A DNA stretch of 64,000 bases from Candidatus Bathyarchaeota archaeon (GCA_026014725.1 JAOZHV010000022.1:186001-250000); one strand, 5' to 3'; counted from the stretch's first letter, positions 16,171-25,043 are shown. The notes: a model not told the origin generated them from the sequence alone. Numbers and translations: made by a program.

Positions 16171-18663
16171 ATGAAAACGCTAAACAAGACCATTGCGATC
16201 GCATTTACTCTTATGTTTGCTATAAGCACACTAATCATGTTCGCACCCTCGGCAGAAGCACAAGCTAACACAAAAGCAACATATGCCTATATTGGCGCTA
16301 TACCAAACCCAGTTAACGTCGGTGGAGAGGTTCTAATTCACCTTGGAATCACAGACACCATCGGTTCTGTCGGCTCCGGTTGGGAAGGGTTAACTGTAAC
16401 TGTTACTAAACCCAACGGCGATAAGGTGACATTAGGTCCATTTAAGACTGATTCAACAGGTGGAACAGGCACTGTCTATATTCCAGACGTTGCAGGCAAC
16501 TATACACTCCAAACACACTTCCCTGAACAAAACTATACAACAACAAAGTACCTAGCCAGCAACAGTGAACTTTTAACGCTCCAAGTAATCGAAGGAACAA
16601 TAGAGTATTACCCAGGCGTTCCTCTTCCAGAAGAATACTGGACTCGCCCTATCGATCCCCAATTCAGGGAATGGTACACGGTGGCAGGAAGCTGGTTAGT
16701 AGCCAGTCCTGAAAACCTCTATGTTCCTTACAACGACGCCCCAGAAACTGCACACGTACTATGGAATAGGCCACTTACGCTGGGCGGTCTCGTCGGCGGA
16801 GACGTTGGACTCAACAGTTCAATCAACTTCGGCCCGGTCGGTTTTGAAACTGGAGACGCATATCAAGGCAAATGGACAAGTCGATTCATCATCGCAGGAA
16901 TCCTAATCTACACACACCACACAGCCGTTCGCCCACTTGAATACACAGCCATAAACCTACGCACTGGCGAAGTGCTATGGAAGACAGTATTCGGCGCTAA
17001 CATGTCAATAACAATGTGCCAAACCTACTACTTCCAATCATACAACTACATGGGCACCTACTCATACATATGGTGTGTCTCTGGAACCACCTGGTATGGT
17101 TTTGACCCATTCGATGCAACATTAAAACTCACCATCACTAACGTACCTTCAGGAACTACAATAGTCGGTGAAAAAGGCGACATCTATCGTTGGAGCTATA
17201 CCTCTTCAACACGTCGATTCATGCTGTGGAACCTAAGCGCACTCATTTCAATGGACGGCAGCTTCCTAGGTCCAGGACCATCAACATATAACGCGTCAGC
17301 AACAACTACGACTGGAGCACTAACAGCAGCCGCTCAACGCGCGTATGCATACAACTTCACGTTCCCAGAAGGAACCTACCTTGGTAGCGTCCAAAGAGTC
17401 TATCTGGGTGACAGAATCGTCGGCGCAAACCTAGCTAGAACTGCAGTCGACCTATGGGCCATAAGCTTAGAAAAAGGAAGAGAAGGAACAGTGCTGTTCA
17501 ATAACAAATACACACCACCAGCATACTGGAATGAAGGCAACTTAACTATAAGCGGCTTTGCCGGTGGCTGGGTCGGTTGGAGCATAGAAGACAAAGTTGC
17601 TGTCATGTGGATTAAAGAAACACGAGAGCACTATGGCTTTAGCCTCGAAACTGGAAAGTACCTGTGGGGCCCAACTGAACCACAGCACTACTTGGACGCA
17701 ATTGATGACTCGGCAGACGACGTTCGAAACATTGCCTACGGAAAACTATACAGTGCAAGTGTCGGCGGCGTAGTCTACTGCTATGATGTGAAGACAGGCA
17801 AGCGATTATGGGAATACCATGCAGTTGAACCCTACACTGAATACCTGTTCGCAAGCGACTGGTGGGTGAAACCACTGTTCATCACTGACGGAAAAATCTA
17901 TGTAGCACACTGTGAACACTCAGCCAACCAACCCTTGCCAAGAGACGCTCCATTCATATGCCTTAACGCAACCGACGGCACTGAAATCTTCAGAGTTAAC
18001 GGTATGTTCCGTTCAACTCGCTGGGGTGGACGCGCCATCATCGGTGACAGCGTTATTGCAACAATGGATACTTATGACCAACAAATATGGGCCATAGGTA
18101 AAGGACCAAGCGCCCTTCAAGTGAGCGCTCCAAGCGTTGAGGTTGTTGCAGGAAACAGCATAGTGATATCCGGCAGCGTTACTGACATCTCACCAGGCAC
18201 TAAAGGCTATGATTTGCAAGCAAGATTCCCCAACGGTGTTCCGGCAGTTGCTGACGAAAGCCAAAGCGCATGGATGCGATACGTCTACAAGCAATTCCCA
18301 TGCCCAGAAAACGTTACTGGTGTTGAAGTAACCCTAACTGCCATTGATCCTAACGGCAACTTCATCACACTAGGCACAGCTACAAGCGATGGTAGCGGTT
18401 CATTTGGCTTCCAATGGGAGACGCCAAATGTTCCAGGCAAATACACCATCACCGCAACCTTTGCAGGCTCTAAGGCATACTACCCCTCAGCAGCGAAAAC
18501 TTATGCTGTTGTAGGAGCTGCCCCAGAACCTACTGTTGCGCCAACGGAGAAACCACCAACTGTCTCTGAAACATACTTTGTCCCTGCAATCGCTGGTCTG
18601 TTCGTAACAATCATTGTGATAGGCGCTTTATTGCTGCTAATCATGCTCAGGAAGCGCCCATAA
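16171..18663 (+). CDS. Large secreted PQQ-like beta-propeller surface protein
   Basis: 830 residues: signal peptide 1-30 ending AEA, an Ig-like domain (about 40-140), a propeller of PQQ-type repeats ('INLRTGEVLW', 'YDVKTGKRLWEY', 'LNATDGTEIF') to about 640, a second Ig-like domain (about 650-775) containing QFPCPENVTGV, and a C-terminal helix with the tail RKRP. It is a paralogue of the protein at 59426-62098 with the same order of domains. The gene has its own promoter, a leader hairpin and a T-rich terminator, and could be an abundant envelope or S-layer-type protein; that role is inference. No enzymatic residues for a quinoprotein dehydrogenase were identified. Confidence 0.88.
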   Translation: MKTLNKTIAIAFTLMFAISTLIMFAPSAEAQANTKATYAYIGAIPNPVNVGGEVLIHLGITDTIGSVGSGWEGLTVTVTKPNGDKVTLGPFKTDSTGGTGTVYIPDVAGNYTLQTHFPEQNYTTTKYLASNSELLTLQVIEGTIEYYPGVPLPEEYWTRPIDPQFREWYTVAGSWLVASPENLYVPYNDAPETAHVLWNRPLTLGGLVGGDVGLNSSINFGPVGFETGDAYQGKWTSRFIIAGILIYTHHTAVRPLEYTAINLRTGEVLWKTVFGANMSITMCQTYYFQSYNYMGTYSYIWCVSGTTWYGFDPFDATLKLTITNVPSGTTIVGEKGDIYRWSYTSSTRRFMLWNLSALISMDGSFLGPGPSTYNASATTTTGALTAAAQRAYAYNFTFPEGTYLGSVQRVYLGDRIVGANLARTAVDLWAISLEKGREGTVLFNNKYTPPAYWNEGNLTISGFAGGWVGWSIEDKVAVMWIKETREHYGFSLETGKYLWGPTEPQHYLDAIDDSADDVRNIAYGKLYSASVGGVVYCYDVKTGKRLWEYHAVEPYTEYLFASDWWVKPLFITDGKIYVAHCEHSANQPLPRDAPFICLNATDGTEIFRVNGMFRSTRWGGRAIIGDSVIATMDTYDQQIWAIGKGPSALQVSAPSVEVVAGNSIVISGSVTDISPGTKGYDLQARFPNGVPAVADESQSAWMRYVYKQFPCPENVTGVEVTLTAIDPNGNFITLGTATSDGSGSFGFQWETPNVPGKYTITATFAGSKAYYPSAAKTYAVVGAAPEPTVAPTEKPPTVSETYFVPAIAGLFVTIIVIGALLLLIMLRKRP

Positions 18664-18685
18664 ACGGGTTAACCCCCCCCCACAA

Positions 18686-18708
18686 CCTCTTTCCCTTTTT
18701 TCGTTTTT
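18686..18708 (+). terminator. T-rich terminator after the surface-protein gene
   Basis: A pyrimidine tract with T6 and T5 runs lies 23 nt after the stop codon, the usual archaeal intrinsic termination signal. Similar tracts end several other genes in the window. Confidence 0.6.
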
Positions 18709-18900
18709 AATTCAATAAGGAAAAAAGGACTACCAAGCAAGCTTTTGGCAAATTTTAAAGTAAACCAAGATAAGGCTTTTAGTTTTTCCATGGTTTATTG
18801 TTTCTGTTTATGCAAATGTTTAAGTCAGTCGAATACATCTATGGTCAGGTTAATTCATCCGCTATTTTTCATAGCGTTAAAATTAGCAGGATATCAAGTT

Positions 18901-19110
18901 ATGTCCCAAAGAAATACAATTCAAACTCAAATTAAATGTAGTGATTGCGGTAAAGCCGCCACTGTTCCTTTCAAACCAACAGCAGACAAACCAGTTTATT
19001 GTCGAGAATGTTTAGCTAAACACAGAACCAAGCGACCAACAGAAAGCAGAAATCAAAACGCGAATGTTGAGAAGCAAGCTTGGTCTAGGCGAAGAGAAAA
19101 CTGGAAATAA
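18901..19110 (+). CDS. Small zinc-ribbon protein of the CXXC-X17-CXXC type
   Basis: 69 residues from the ATG at 18901. Cys13-x2-Cys16, then 17 residues including 'VPFKPTADKPVYC', then Cys-x2-Cys, followed by a basic Arg/Lys/Asn tail. This matches the small zinc-binding CXXCX17CXXC family common in archaea, thought to bind nucleic acid or act as an assembly factor. A longer frame opens at 18745, but its first 52 residues show no family resemblance. Confidence 0.75.
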   Translation: MSQRNTIQTQIKCSDCGKAATVPFKPTADKPVYCRECLAKHRTKRPTESRNQNANVEKQAWSRRRENWK

Positions 19111-19171
19111 CGAGTTTCTTGGCGGGAGCTTAAAGCGGCTTAAACAAGGCAAAATTAGATAACTACGTATA

Positions 19172-19858
19172 TTATCCAAGTAATGCTTTGTATACCTCGG
19201 AGGCTATGAGTGCAGCGCCATCGTTATTAGGATGTACCCCGTCAGCGCTCAAATAACTGGCATTATCACCGAAAGCGTTGTATACGTCAATTACTGGTAA
19301 ATTTAACTCGGTTGCTATATTTTCTGTCATTGGAATTATTGTTTCGGAGTAGTATTCAGAGCTTAAATCTGGACTATTGCTGAAAATAGGCGGTGGCTTA
19401 GCAACCCAAATTTGTGGTTTACTTTCCAACTCTTGAAATGAGTTAACAAGCGCGATATAGTCGTCATCGAAAGTTTCATTGAAAGAATGTAACATCTTTA
19501 GACCATCGTTGGTTCCAAGCATAATAACAACTATATCTGGGCTGAAATCCTTGGCATCCTGAAATTCAGGCTGGTTCATGTAAGGTTTCCAAGATATACG
19601 TAAAACCGTCGATTCTCTAGAGCCGAAATTGCCGACTGTATAGTTACTGCCAAGCATCGTTTGAAGGTCACTAGGATATCCACTATCTTGGGTAATGCTG
19701 TCGCCAACACATGCAACCCTAATGGGAAAACTGCGAGAATTAATCTGGCTTGTCTGATTTTTTTGCATTTCATATGCTTGTAGAGTAATAGGCGTAATCA
19801 AGAAGGCTATTGTTACCGCAATTATGCAAAGCTTTTTTGCTTTCATGGGCGCCCCCAT
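19172..19858 (-). CDS. Secreted SGNH/GDSL-family esterase or lipase
   Basis: 228 residues with a signal peptide (to about residue 29). Block I 'VACVGDSITQDSG' holds the nucleophile Ser, block III is 'VVIMLGTNDG', and block V 'DGVHPNNDGA' holds the Asp and His of the triad. Family members remove acyl or acetyl groups from polysaccharides or lipids; the substrate is unknown. The start could be the first ATG (19858) or the one four codons on (19846). The gene stands alone. Confidence 0.88.
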   Translation of the reverse strand: MGAPMKAKKLCIIAVTIAFLITPITLQAYEMQKNQTSQINSRSFPIRVACVGDSITQDSGYPSDLQTMLGSNYTVGNFGSRESTVLRISWKPYMNQPEFQDAKDFSPDIVVIMLGTNDGLKMLHSFNETFDDDYIALVNSFQELESKPQIWVAKPPPIFSNSPDLSSEYYSETIIPMTENIATELNLPVIDVYNAFGDNASYLSADGVHPNNDGAALIASEVYKALLG

Positions 19859-19970
19859 TACTCCGATTTTAAGGACATCAACCCGATACCGCTTGATTTA
19901 TCCCTATCGGTCATCGCATCCAATATTTATTGTATAGACTCCTCACGAGCAACAATTTAAAACAAAAAAA

Positions 19971-20005
19971 ACATGGCTTGCAGGGGGTGGACTTGAACCA
20001 AAATG
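19971..20005 (-). other. tRNA 3'-end-like fragment
   Basis: Read on the minus strand this contains GGTTCAAGTCCACCCCCTGC, resembling the T-loop and acceptor 3' strand of a tRNA, followed by GCCA and a T8 run. No matching 5' half is found upstream, and the T stem pairs poorly. It could be the remnant of a tRNA or of an integration event at a tRNA 3' end; chance resemblance cannot be excluded. Confidence 0.3.
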
Positions 20006-20054
20006 CCAATGCCAATACATAATCTAAATACATTAAGAATGATACGTTGTGTTT

Positions 20055-20903
20055 ATGGGATACCAACCTCCAAGAAAGTCGCCTAAAGGAGCAATCCGCA
20101 CCTACAGAAAACCTCTTCATGAAAAAACCAAAAACAAAAGACAGGTCAGGCGACCTACACGGGAACAGCAACATCCTACAACAGAAAAAGAGGTTTTAGA
20201 AGCTACTCTTAGACGTCTTCACGTTTTGGGCAGCCAGAAGTTTGGTTCTTCTCCGTTCAGCGCGCATTTCGACCGCTGGCTATCCAACGTGGAGTCTGTG
20301 ATAAACGAGTTTAAATCGCATTATAGCACAAGCGTGGATGACCAATTCATAGATGAATGCTCACAAACACTCGCGACTATCAAGCAGCAACTTGAAGAGA
20401 GACACCGCAGAGAAACTGTCCTTGACAAAGAAATAGGAAAGCTGACAGATTCCAGAGAGCGTCTGGCGAAAATTAGCAAGGAATACGTAGCCATGACAGG
20501 GGCACTTCGTAGACTAAAAAATCGTGAAGCCAAACGCCTCTACAAAATTATTGATGACTTAAAAAGTGAGCAGGAGAGAGTGATTCAGATGAAAACAGGC
20601 TTTTTCCACGGCATTTCTATGAAGCAAAGGGAACAGAAAGAAATGGAGGTAACCCAGCAATTAGCCGAAAAGCAGAGAGAATTAGAATTATTTATTTTGG
20701 ATTGCAATACCAAGCTAAAGCTTCTTCGAGAGGAGTATGAGAGAAAGAGGGAGCCAGTGCTTGAGCGAATAAAGATTTTTCAGAAAAGCATTCGGAACAT
20801 GGAGACGGATGCTTCCTTGGAGGAGAGATGGTTTGCTTGTAAAGCCCTCGTTGACTCAGTGAACAATTTTCTGCAGAGAAAAGCAGCCAAAACCTCGAGC
20901 TAA
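20055..20903 (+). CDS. Coiled-coil protein, unknown function
   Basis: 282 residues from the ATG at 20055; a GTG two codons upstream (20049) is an alternative. The first 50 residues are basic and Pro/Thr-rich. A globular segment (about 55-100) is followed by a long, highly charged helical region (about 105-270) with heptad-like Leu/Ile/Met spacing, typical of a coiled coil. No signal peptide or membrane segment. I do not recognise a family. It converges on the GNAT gene and the two stop codons overlap. Confidence 0.7.
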   Translation: MGYQPPRKSPKGAIRTYRKPLHEKTKNKRQVRRPTREQQHPTTEKEVLEATLRRLHVLGSQKFGSSPFSAHFDRWLSNVESVINEFKSHYSTSVDDQFIDECSQTLATIKQQLEERHRRETVLDKEIGKLTDSRERLAKISKEYVAMTGALRRLKNREAKRLYKIIDDLKSEQERVIQMKTGFFHGISMKQREQKEMEVTQQLAEKQRELELFILDCNTKLKLLREEYERKREPVLERIKIFQKSIRNMETDASLEERWFACKALVDSVNNFLQRKAAKTSS

Positions 20904-21373
20904 AAATTTTCTTTTTCTATCCGATACAAAAACCAATCCATGCGTTTGGCGCCGTTGTTTTCGTAGAATTCTTGCGCTGTCTTGTTCCACGTCAAGACGG
21001 TGAACTCTATTCTCCCGCATCCTTCACGTTTAGCAGTTTCTTTTAGGAAGTCAAACATTTTCTTGCCGACTCCTTGCCGCCTATATTCCTCAAGAACGAA
21101 AATGTCTTCCACATATAAAGTGGGTAGGGCAAGAAAACTGGAATAAGTAAAGAAAAAAATGACGTAAGCAACAGGTTTTTCACCGATTTTACCGATAAAC
21201 GCTTCATATTTTGGTTTATCAGACAAGCAGTCTCTGCGCAACCTGTTTTTCGCCTCTTCATTTGGCGGCGCCAGTCGCTCATATTGGGCAAGTTTATCAA
21301 TTAAACCCAAAAAACCCTCAAAGCTTTCTGAATCGACCTTTTTGATAGTTACTGAATTCTCTTCTTTATCCAT
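20900..21373 (-). CDS. GNAT family N-acetyltransferase
   Basis: About 157 residues from the preferred ATG at 21373 (MDKEEN); an upstream ATG at 21430 adds 19 residues without family resemblance. The acetyl-CoA pyrophosphate loop is 'EEYRRQGVGKKMFDFL', preceded by the strand 'YVEDIFVLEEYR' and followed by 'FYENNGAKRMDW', the classic GNAT motif A/B layout. It resembles the diamine/thialysine acetyltransferase group; the substrate is not certain. Confidence 0.88.
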   Translation of the reverse strand: MDKEENSVTIKKVDSESFEGFLGLIDKLAQYERLAPPNEEAKNRLRRDCLSDKPKYEAFIGKIGEKPVAYVIFFFTYSSFLALPTLYVEDIFVLEEYRRQGVGKKMFDFLKETAKREGCGRIEFTVLTWNKTAQEFYENNGAKRMDWFLYRIEKENF

Positions 21374-21498
21374 GCATGTACTTGGATTCTTCCAGATAAA
21401 AAATTTCTGCAAGCACTCTGTATTCATCATAATAGCGAAGTCAGTCCTTGTTTTTTGGTGAATATTTGCTGATTTGAGGGCTTTACTGCCTTTTTAGG

Positions 21499-21517
21499 CA
21501 CTCACGATAGGTGAGTG
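21499..21517. promoter_or_regulatory. Inverted repeat CACTCAC-N5-GTGAGTG
   Basis: A perfect 7-bp inverted repeat with a 5-nt spacer lies in the divergent region between the GNAT gene (minus) and the secreted protein gene at 21580. It fits a dimeric regulator site or a small hairpin. No T-run follows, so termination is less likely. Confidence 0.45.
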
Positions 21518-21579
21518 TGATTATTATTTAGAAATGAAATAATATCAATCAAATTCCGATAAGAAATAGGAGATAAAAA

Positions 21580-22347
21580 ATGAAAAATAAAACAGGATAC
21601 TTCACTGTGTTTGCAATGGCATTCTTGATGGCGTCTTTCGTTTTTGTTTCTATAACGGCGGCGGCAGGCTCGATTACTCTGAACCCTACAACACAAGCGA
21701 GAGGCGGGCAGGTAATAGTTACAGGTAGTGGTTTTGGGGCAACAAAACCCGTAGGTATAGGACTTGGACAAGAAATAACAGTAATCAACGAGGTACACAA
21801 TATTCCTAATCCCACTGGTACTGGTCCGTTTACAGCATATATGAATCATGCTCCGATTAAGCCAGGTTCCTTTTTCTTTCACTGTAACGTCAGTTCAGAT
21901 ACTAACGTGGTAGAATCCACTTACACCGATAACGGCGATGGAACATTAACAAGCTCAAGCCAATACGCTATTGACCCCTTTGTAAATTATGTAACAGGCG
22001 CATTTGGCCGTTCCACTTCATCAGCATGGGATACCTATACTGTAGTGTTTACCGCTAACTACACTTATTACCAGTATGGTGTGACTCCCGTTGCTGGCGT
22101 GACTACAAGCGGAGCAGGCGCCTTCACAACCAACATCACCATACCCGATGTGGCTGACGGAAGCTATACTGTAACTGCTGTTGATACGCAGGGAAACAAG
22201 GGTGTTGCGACACTTGCTGTGAGCGGCGTTATTCCCGAGGGCTTCACACTCGTCTTTGTCATCATACTGTCTTCTGTTGCAGTAATGGCCAGCTACCTGT
22301 GGAAACGACCAAAAACAGCCACCGCCTCAAACTACACAAAACTGTAA
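21580..22347 (+). CDS. Secreted, C-terminally anchored beta-rich protein
   Basis: 255 residues with a signal peptide (to about residue 29), an N-terminal stretch 'ITLNPTTQARGGQVIVTGSG' as in Ig-like/IPT folds, a second Ig-like segment near 165-215, and a C-terminal helix preceded by VIPEGF and followed by KRPK. The Pro-Glu-Gly-Phe before the helix resembles archaeal PEF/PGF-type sorting tails, but no sortase is seen here. A strong Shine-Dalgarno AGGAG precedes the ATG. Function unknown; probably a surface protein. Confidence 0.75.
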   Translation: MKNKTGYFTVFAMAFLMASFVFVSITAAAGSITLNPTTQARGGQVIVTGSGFGATKPVGIGLGQEITVINEVHNIPNPTGTGPFTAYMNHAPIKPGSFFFHCNVSSDTNVVESTYTDNGDGTLTSSSQYAIDPFVNYVTGAFGRSTSSAWDTYTVVFTANYTYYQYGVTPVAGVTTSGAGAFTTNITIPDVADGSYTVTAVDTQGNKGVATLAVSGVIPEGFTLVFVIILSSVAVMASYLWKRPKTATASNYTKL

Positions 22348-22352
22348 AGACA

Positions 22353-22373
22353 CTCTTTCCTCTTTTTTCTTTT
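22353..22373 (+). terminator. T-rich terminator
   Basis: A pyrimidine tract with a T6 run, 6 nt after the stop of the secreted protein gene and of the same type as at 18686. Confidence 0.5.
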
Positions 22374-22442
22374 AAGGCTACGAATAAGGCGTAATTAACT
22401 AGCAATTCAAGATATCAGTTATTGAGTAAACGATTTAATAAA

Positions 22443-23657
22443 TTATATTTGCATATGGTTGGTGTTCTTTCGATGTCTACCTATCAAAGCAACAGAGAAC
22501 ATGCATAGAAGCAAAGGCAAAATTACCAACCAAGATAGCTCTGGAACTGATGGTGAAGGTTCAACAGTAATTGTAGCCTCTTGTAGCGCAAATAACCAGC
22601 CTGCACCATAGCTAGGGCTCTTGAGGGTTACATAAGAGACACCTACAAAGATAGTATCACCAATTATTAGAGGAGGCCCACTAATTATGCCCTCAAATGT
22701 GTAGTTCCACAACTTTTTCCCAGTTAAGGCATTGAGTTCATATAGACTGTGATGAACATAAGGGACGTAATCTCCTAACTCTCCTGAACCAACGTATAAT
22801 CGTCCATTACTTATTGTCGGCATAATCAACAAAGGTCGGTCAGTTTTGTAACTCCAGATTCTTAACCCAGAAATGCCATTTATACAATAAACACCGTCTA
22901 ATGCACTGACGTAGACATAGCCGTTCTCTACCACAGGCGGATTATGCAAACCTGGTCCAGCCCAACTATTTACCAATGAACTATCGGTCGGACATGCCCA
23001 TAATTGTAACCCGTTAGAAGCATTAAATGCATATACGTTCTTATCCCCCGAGCCAAAGTAAACTATACCCTCAGCAACTGTAGGAGTTGTAATGTTGACC
23101 TTTGAGGTACTCCAAACCAGTTTTCTGCTCGACATATCAAACACATAAAGCTTTCCACCAACGAGCGATGCATCTTCAGCAGCTATTTGATTTGAAGTGA
23201 CAAACATATAGCCATCAGAGATACATGGCGTAAAAGCATAACCGCTCGTTGGAAATGACCATATGAATTCACCTGTCATAGAATTCAAACAGTAAACTGC
23301 GCTGTCATGTGTCTTAGTTGTTTGGGAGAAAGTATTGCTGATTGCAAAGACACGGTAATCTTGGATGGCAATTGAAAGAAACTCCACGTCTTGTGCTGTA
23401 TAGCTCCATATTTTTTTGCCAGTTAATTGGTCAAGACAGAAAACGTAGCCAGTAAAGGTATCAGTAGAGCGGTCATAACTTCCCCCTCCTATATAGAGAA
23501 AGGTTTCTAAAACGACTGTGTGCCCACCTGAAGGGAGTTCGTCGAAATGCCAAAGAACTTCACCGCTGGTTTCATCAAGACAATAAACACCATTAAAGAG
23601 CGTGCCTAAAAAAGACGCGCCCCCAATGACTATTGGCTTTTCTCGAATAAAATTCAC
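22443..23657 (-). pseudogene. Secreted PQQ-like propeller protein, C-terminal part of a frameshifted gene
   Basis: 404 residues of repeated 'VYCLDETSGEVLWHF'-type units make a PQQ beta-propeller, ending in a C-terminal helix preceded by VPELSW and a basic tail. The apparent GTG start at 23657 is not a real N-terminus, because the propeller continues into the frame at 23659-23931, which carries the signal peptide. A one-base loss near 23665-23672 would explain the break: the joined reading would be GELVWSFKVNF, a normal blade junction. Either the gene is inactivated, it is a programmed frameshift, or it is a sequencing error. Confidence 0.8.
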
Positions 23658-23658
23658 T

Positions 23659-23931
23659 TTAAAACTCCACTAGTTCTCCAGTAAGAGCATCAATACAGTT
23701 GAGGAACGACTCATGACCTGAAGAAATGGCAAAAATTTTGCCATCACTGAACACTAATCCGGAAGTAGAAGTATCCTGCAATGTTGCATTCCATATCTGT
23801 GCAACTTGTCTCTTAAATTGTGGTTGGCCAAGCTCATGGGTGTTTACTTGTGCAAATGCAAATTCAAGAGTAACTAAGGACGTTAAGGATAATATAGCAA
23901 GCATTAAAGCTAAGATTCTTCTAGTATCCAT
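23659..23931 (-). pseudogene. N-terminal part of the frameshifted PQQ-propeller gene (signal peptide)
   Basis: 90 residues: signal peptide (to about residue 27, ending AFA), then the first propeller blade, ending '...CIDALTGELVEF' at a stop codon. The next ORF starts 2 nt away in a different frame and continues the same repeat. The promoter is intact, with two GTCAAG-type boxes upstream, which argues that the disruption is recent or an artefact. Confidence 0.8.
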
Positions 23932-23969
23932 AACTATTGTTAGAAAATAAAGGCGATAAAAGGCTAATT

Positions 23970-24009
23970 GTCAAGATTTATTGACTAAACTTTGTCAAGG
24001 TTTCTTGAC
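23970..24009 (-). promoter_or_regulatory. Two GTCAAG-N4-CTTGAC boxes upstream of the PQQ-propeller gene; intergenic 23932-24221
   Basis: 23994-24009 is a perfect palindromic pair GTCAAG-GTTT-CTTGAC. 23970-23985 is the same with one changed base (GTCAAG-ATTT-ATTGAC), starting 24 bp away. On the minus strand a TATA-like stretch lies between the boxes and the ATG at 23931, so the boxes are in the activator position. The same 16-mer (reverse complement) lies upstream of the kelch gene at 34913-34928. Nothing else was recognised in 24010-24221. Confidence 0.6.
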
Positions 24010-24221
24010 CAAGTTTTCGCTGTCTTAATAAGCGAGCGCTTTTCAGGTGATTGAGTACCGTTATAAACATCTTGGGGGTGTTTGAGTGCGGGATAATGTC
24101 AAAAATTGTTGTAATGCCGTCTAAATCTCTGAGTTGCAAAGTCAAAAAGGGAGGGGTTGATGTAATTTAGCACTAACTTTGCCCGCTCAACCTTTTCTTA
24201 ACCTGTACTGATTGTTAATCG

Positions 24222-24340
24222 TCCACAACCAATAAACAACCCAAAACGCAAACAGAACCAAGAAAGCAACATTTAGCATAATCCATAGGTTGATGTTGTA
24301 CTAAAGCATCCCACTCAACAACTACTAGAAAAAACAGCAA
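24222..24340 (+). repeat. Dispersed intergenic element 'CCACAACC...TACTAGAAAAAAC', copy A
   Basis: About 119 nt, beginning CCACAACCAA, A/C-rich in its first half, then GATGTTGTACTAAAGC and CACTCAACAAC (a potential hairpin), ending TACTAGAAAAAAC (24323-24335). Copies at 36413-36534 and 46440-46560 share both ends at the same spacing of about 100 nt. The tRNA-Leu 3' end begins 4 nt away. Confidence 0.6.
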
Positions 24341-24343
24341 TAG

Positions 24344-24463
24344 TGGTGGCGGGGGTGGGACTTGAACCCACGAAGGCCTGCGCCAGAGGATCTTAAGTCC
24401 TCCTCCATATCTTAGGCAATCGAAATCTGGCCGCCTATTTAGACCTGGCTCGGATACCCCGCC
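24344..24463 (-). tRNA. tRNA-Leu (anticodon TAA) with an insertion in the D arm
   Basis: Acceptor strands GGCGGGG (24457-24463) and CCCCGCC pair fully, the discriminator is A, and CCA is encoded. The T arm is GTGGG-TTCAAGT-CCCAC, and the anticodon arm GAGGA-CTTAAGA-TCCTC gives anticodon TAA. The long variable arm is typical of Leu. The D stem TCC/GGA encloses about 45 nt where about 13 are normal. The extra bases fold into TAGGC/GCCTA with a 3-nt AAA bulge next to TCT/AGA, a relaxed bulge-helix-bulge, so a non-canonical intron of about 27-32 nt is likely. Confidence 0.9.
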
Positions 24464-24586
24464 ACCAGCACCGATACAAGTCAACATGCTACAGTTTAAG
24501 TTTTTTGCCACACCACACCCGCTTTCTAGTTGCTAGCTTGCTGTGACAACATAACATTATATTCTATGAAAAGAAAGATTGTATTT

Positions 24587-24745
24587 GCCGGTTGAGGAAC
24601 ACGCTTCACGGCAACATGCAGACTGGTCTTGGGTAACTGCTAAAGACCGACTCTAGAGATTGCATCAAGGAGAACGGCTTTGACAAGTGCTAAAGAAACA
24701 GACGATGATTGCCATGAGGTTTAGACTCAACACGGCACAACTTTT
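24587..24745 (+). ncRNA. Candidate structured non-coding RNA
   Basis: No open frame. A long-range closing helix is formed by GCCG-GTTGAG (24587-24596) and CTCAAC-A-CGGC (24726-24736). Inside it are ATGCA/TGCAT (24616-24620, 24661-24665), GGTCTT/AAGACC (24625-24630, 24643-24648) and TCAAGG/CTTTGA (24665-24670, 24678-24683). A T5 run follows at 24741-24745, and a TATA-like stretch lies about 25-30 nt upstream (24555-24565). AGACGATGATTGCC at 24700-24713 resembles conserved region IV of RNase P RNA, but regions I and V do not match convincingly, so identity is open. Confidence 0.45.
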
Positions 24746-24780
24746 TCCACAATAAAACCTGAACTTGTATTTTCAAAGGA

Positions 24781-25043
24781 CATATTTGTATGCTATTAGG
24801 AACCCATTGCAGAACCCTATAGGGTAGGTTGCTGTTGCAGTTTACATTTTGGTTTACCACGTACATTCAGGGTTCTCTATGTACTGCGTACATCGCAAGG
24901 GCTAGGTTGCACGTAGTAACAGTGCGCTCGCCATGTACGTAGTAAAAAACAAACAATCCACCCGTTTTAAATAGGGGAGGGGTCTACAGCAAAGCAACAA
25001 AACATTCTATTCAGAGTATAAATAAGGGGGCTATAGAAACAAA
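24781..25043 (+). repeat. Dispersed intergenic element with CTATAGGG blocks, copy 1
   Basis: Block A (24781-24829) holds CATTGCAGAACCCTATAGGG. A block near 24970-25000 contains AAATAGGGGAGGGGTC followed by CAAAGCAACAAAAC, and a block near 25015-25035 contains AAGGGGGCTATAGAAA. Matching blocks in the same order occur at 42300-42472 (minus strand), and partly at 36247-36355. In the middle (24846-24950) are several GTAC-rich inverted segments. There is no open frame. It lies downstream of the candidate RNA and ends at the larE stop codon. Confidence 0.55.

Noticed and set aside
24215-24511. 98-residue minus-strand open frame
   Set aside because: It spans the tRNA-Leu gene and repeat element; product has no protein-like pattern.
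24587-24745. Firm assignment as RNase P RNA
   Set aside because: Only region IV resembles the consensus; the P4-forming regions do not match, so it is left as an unidentified RNA.
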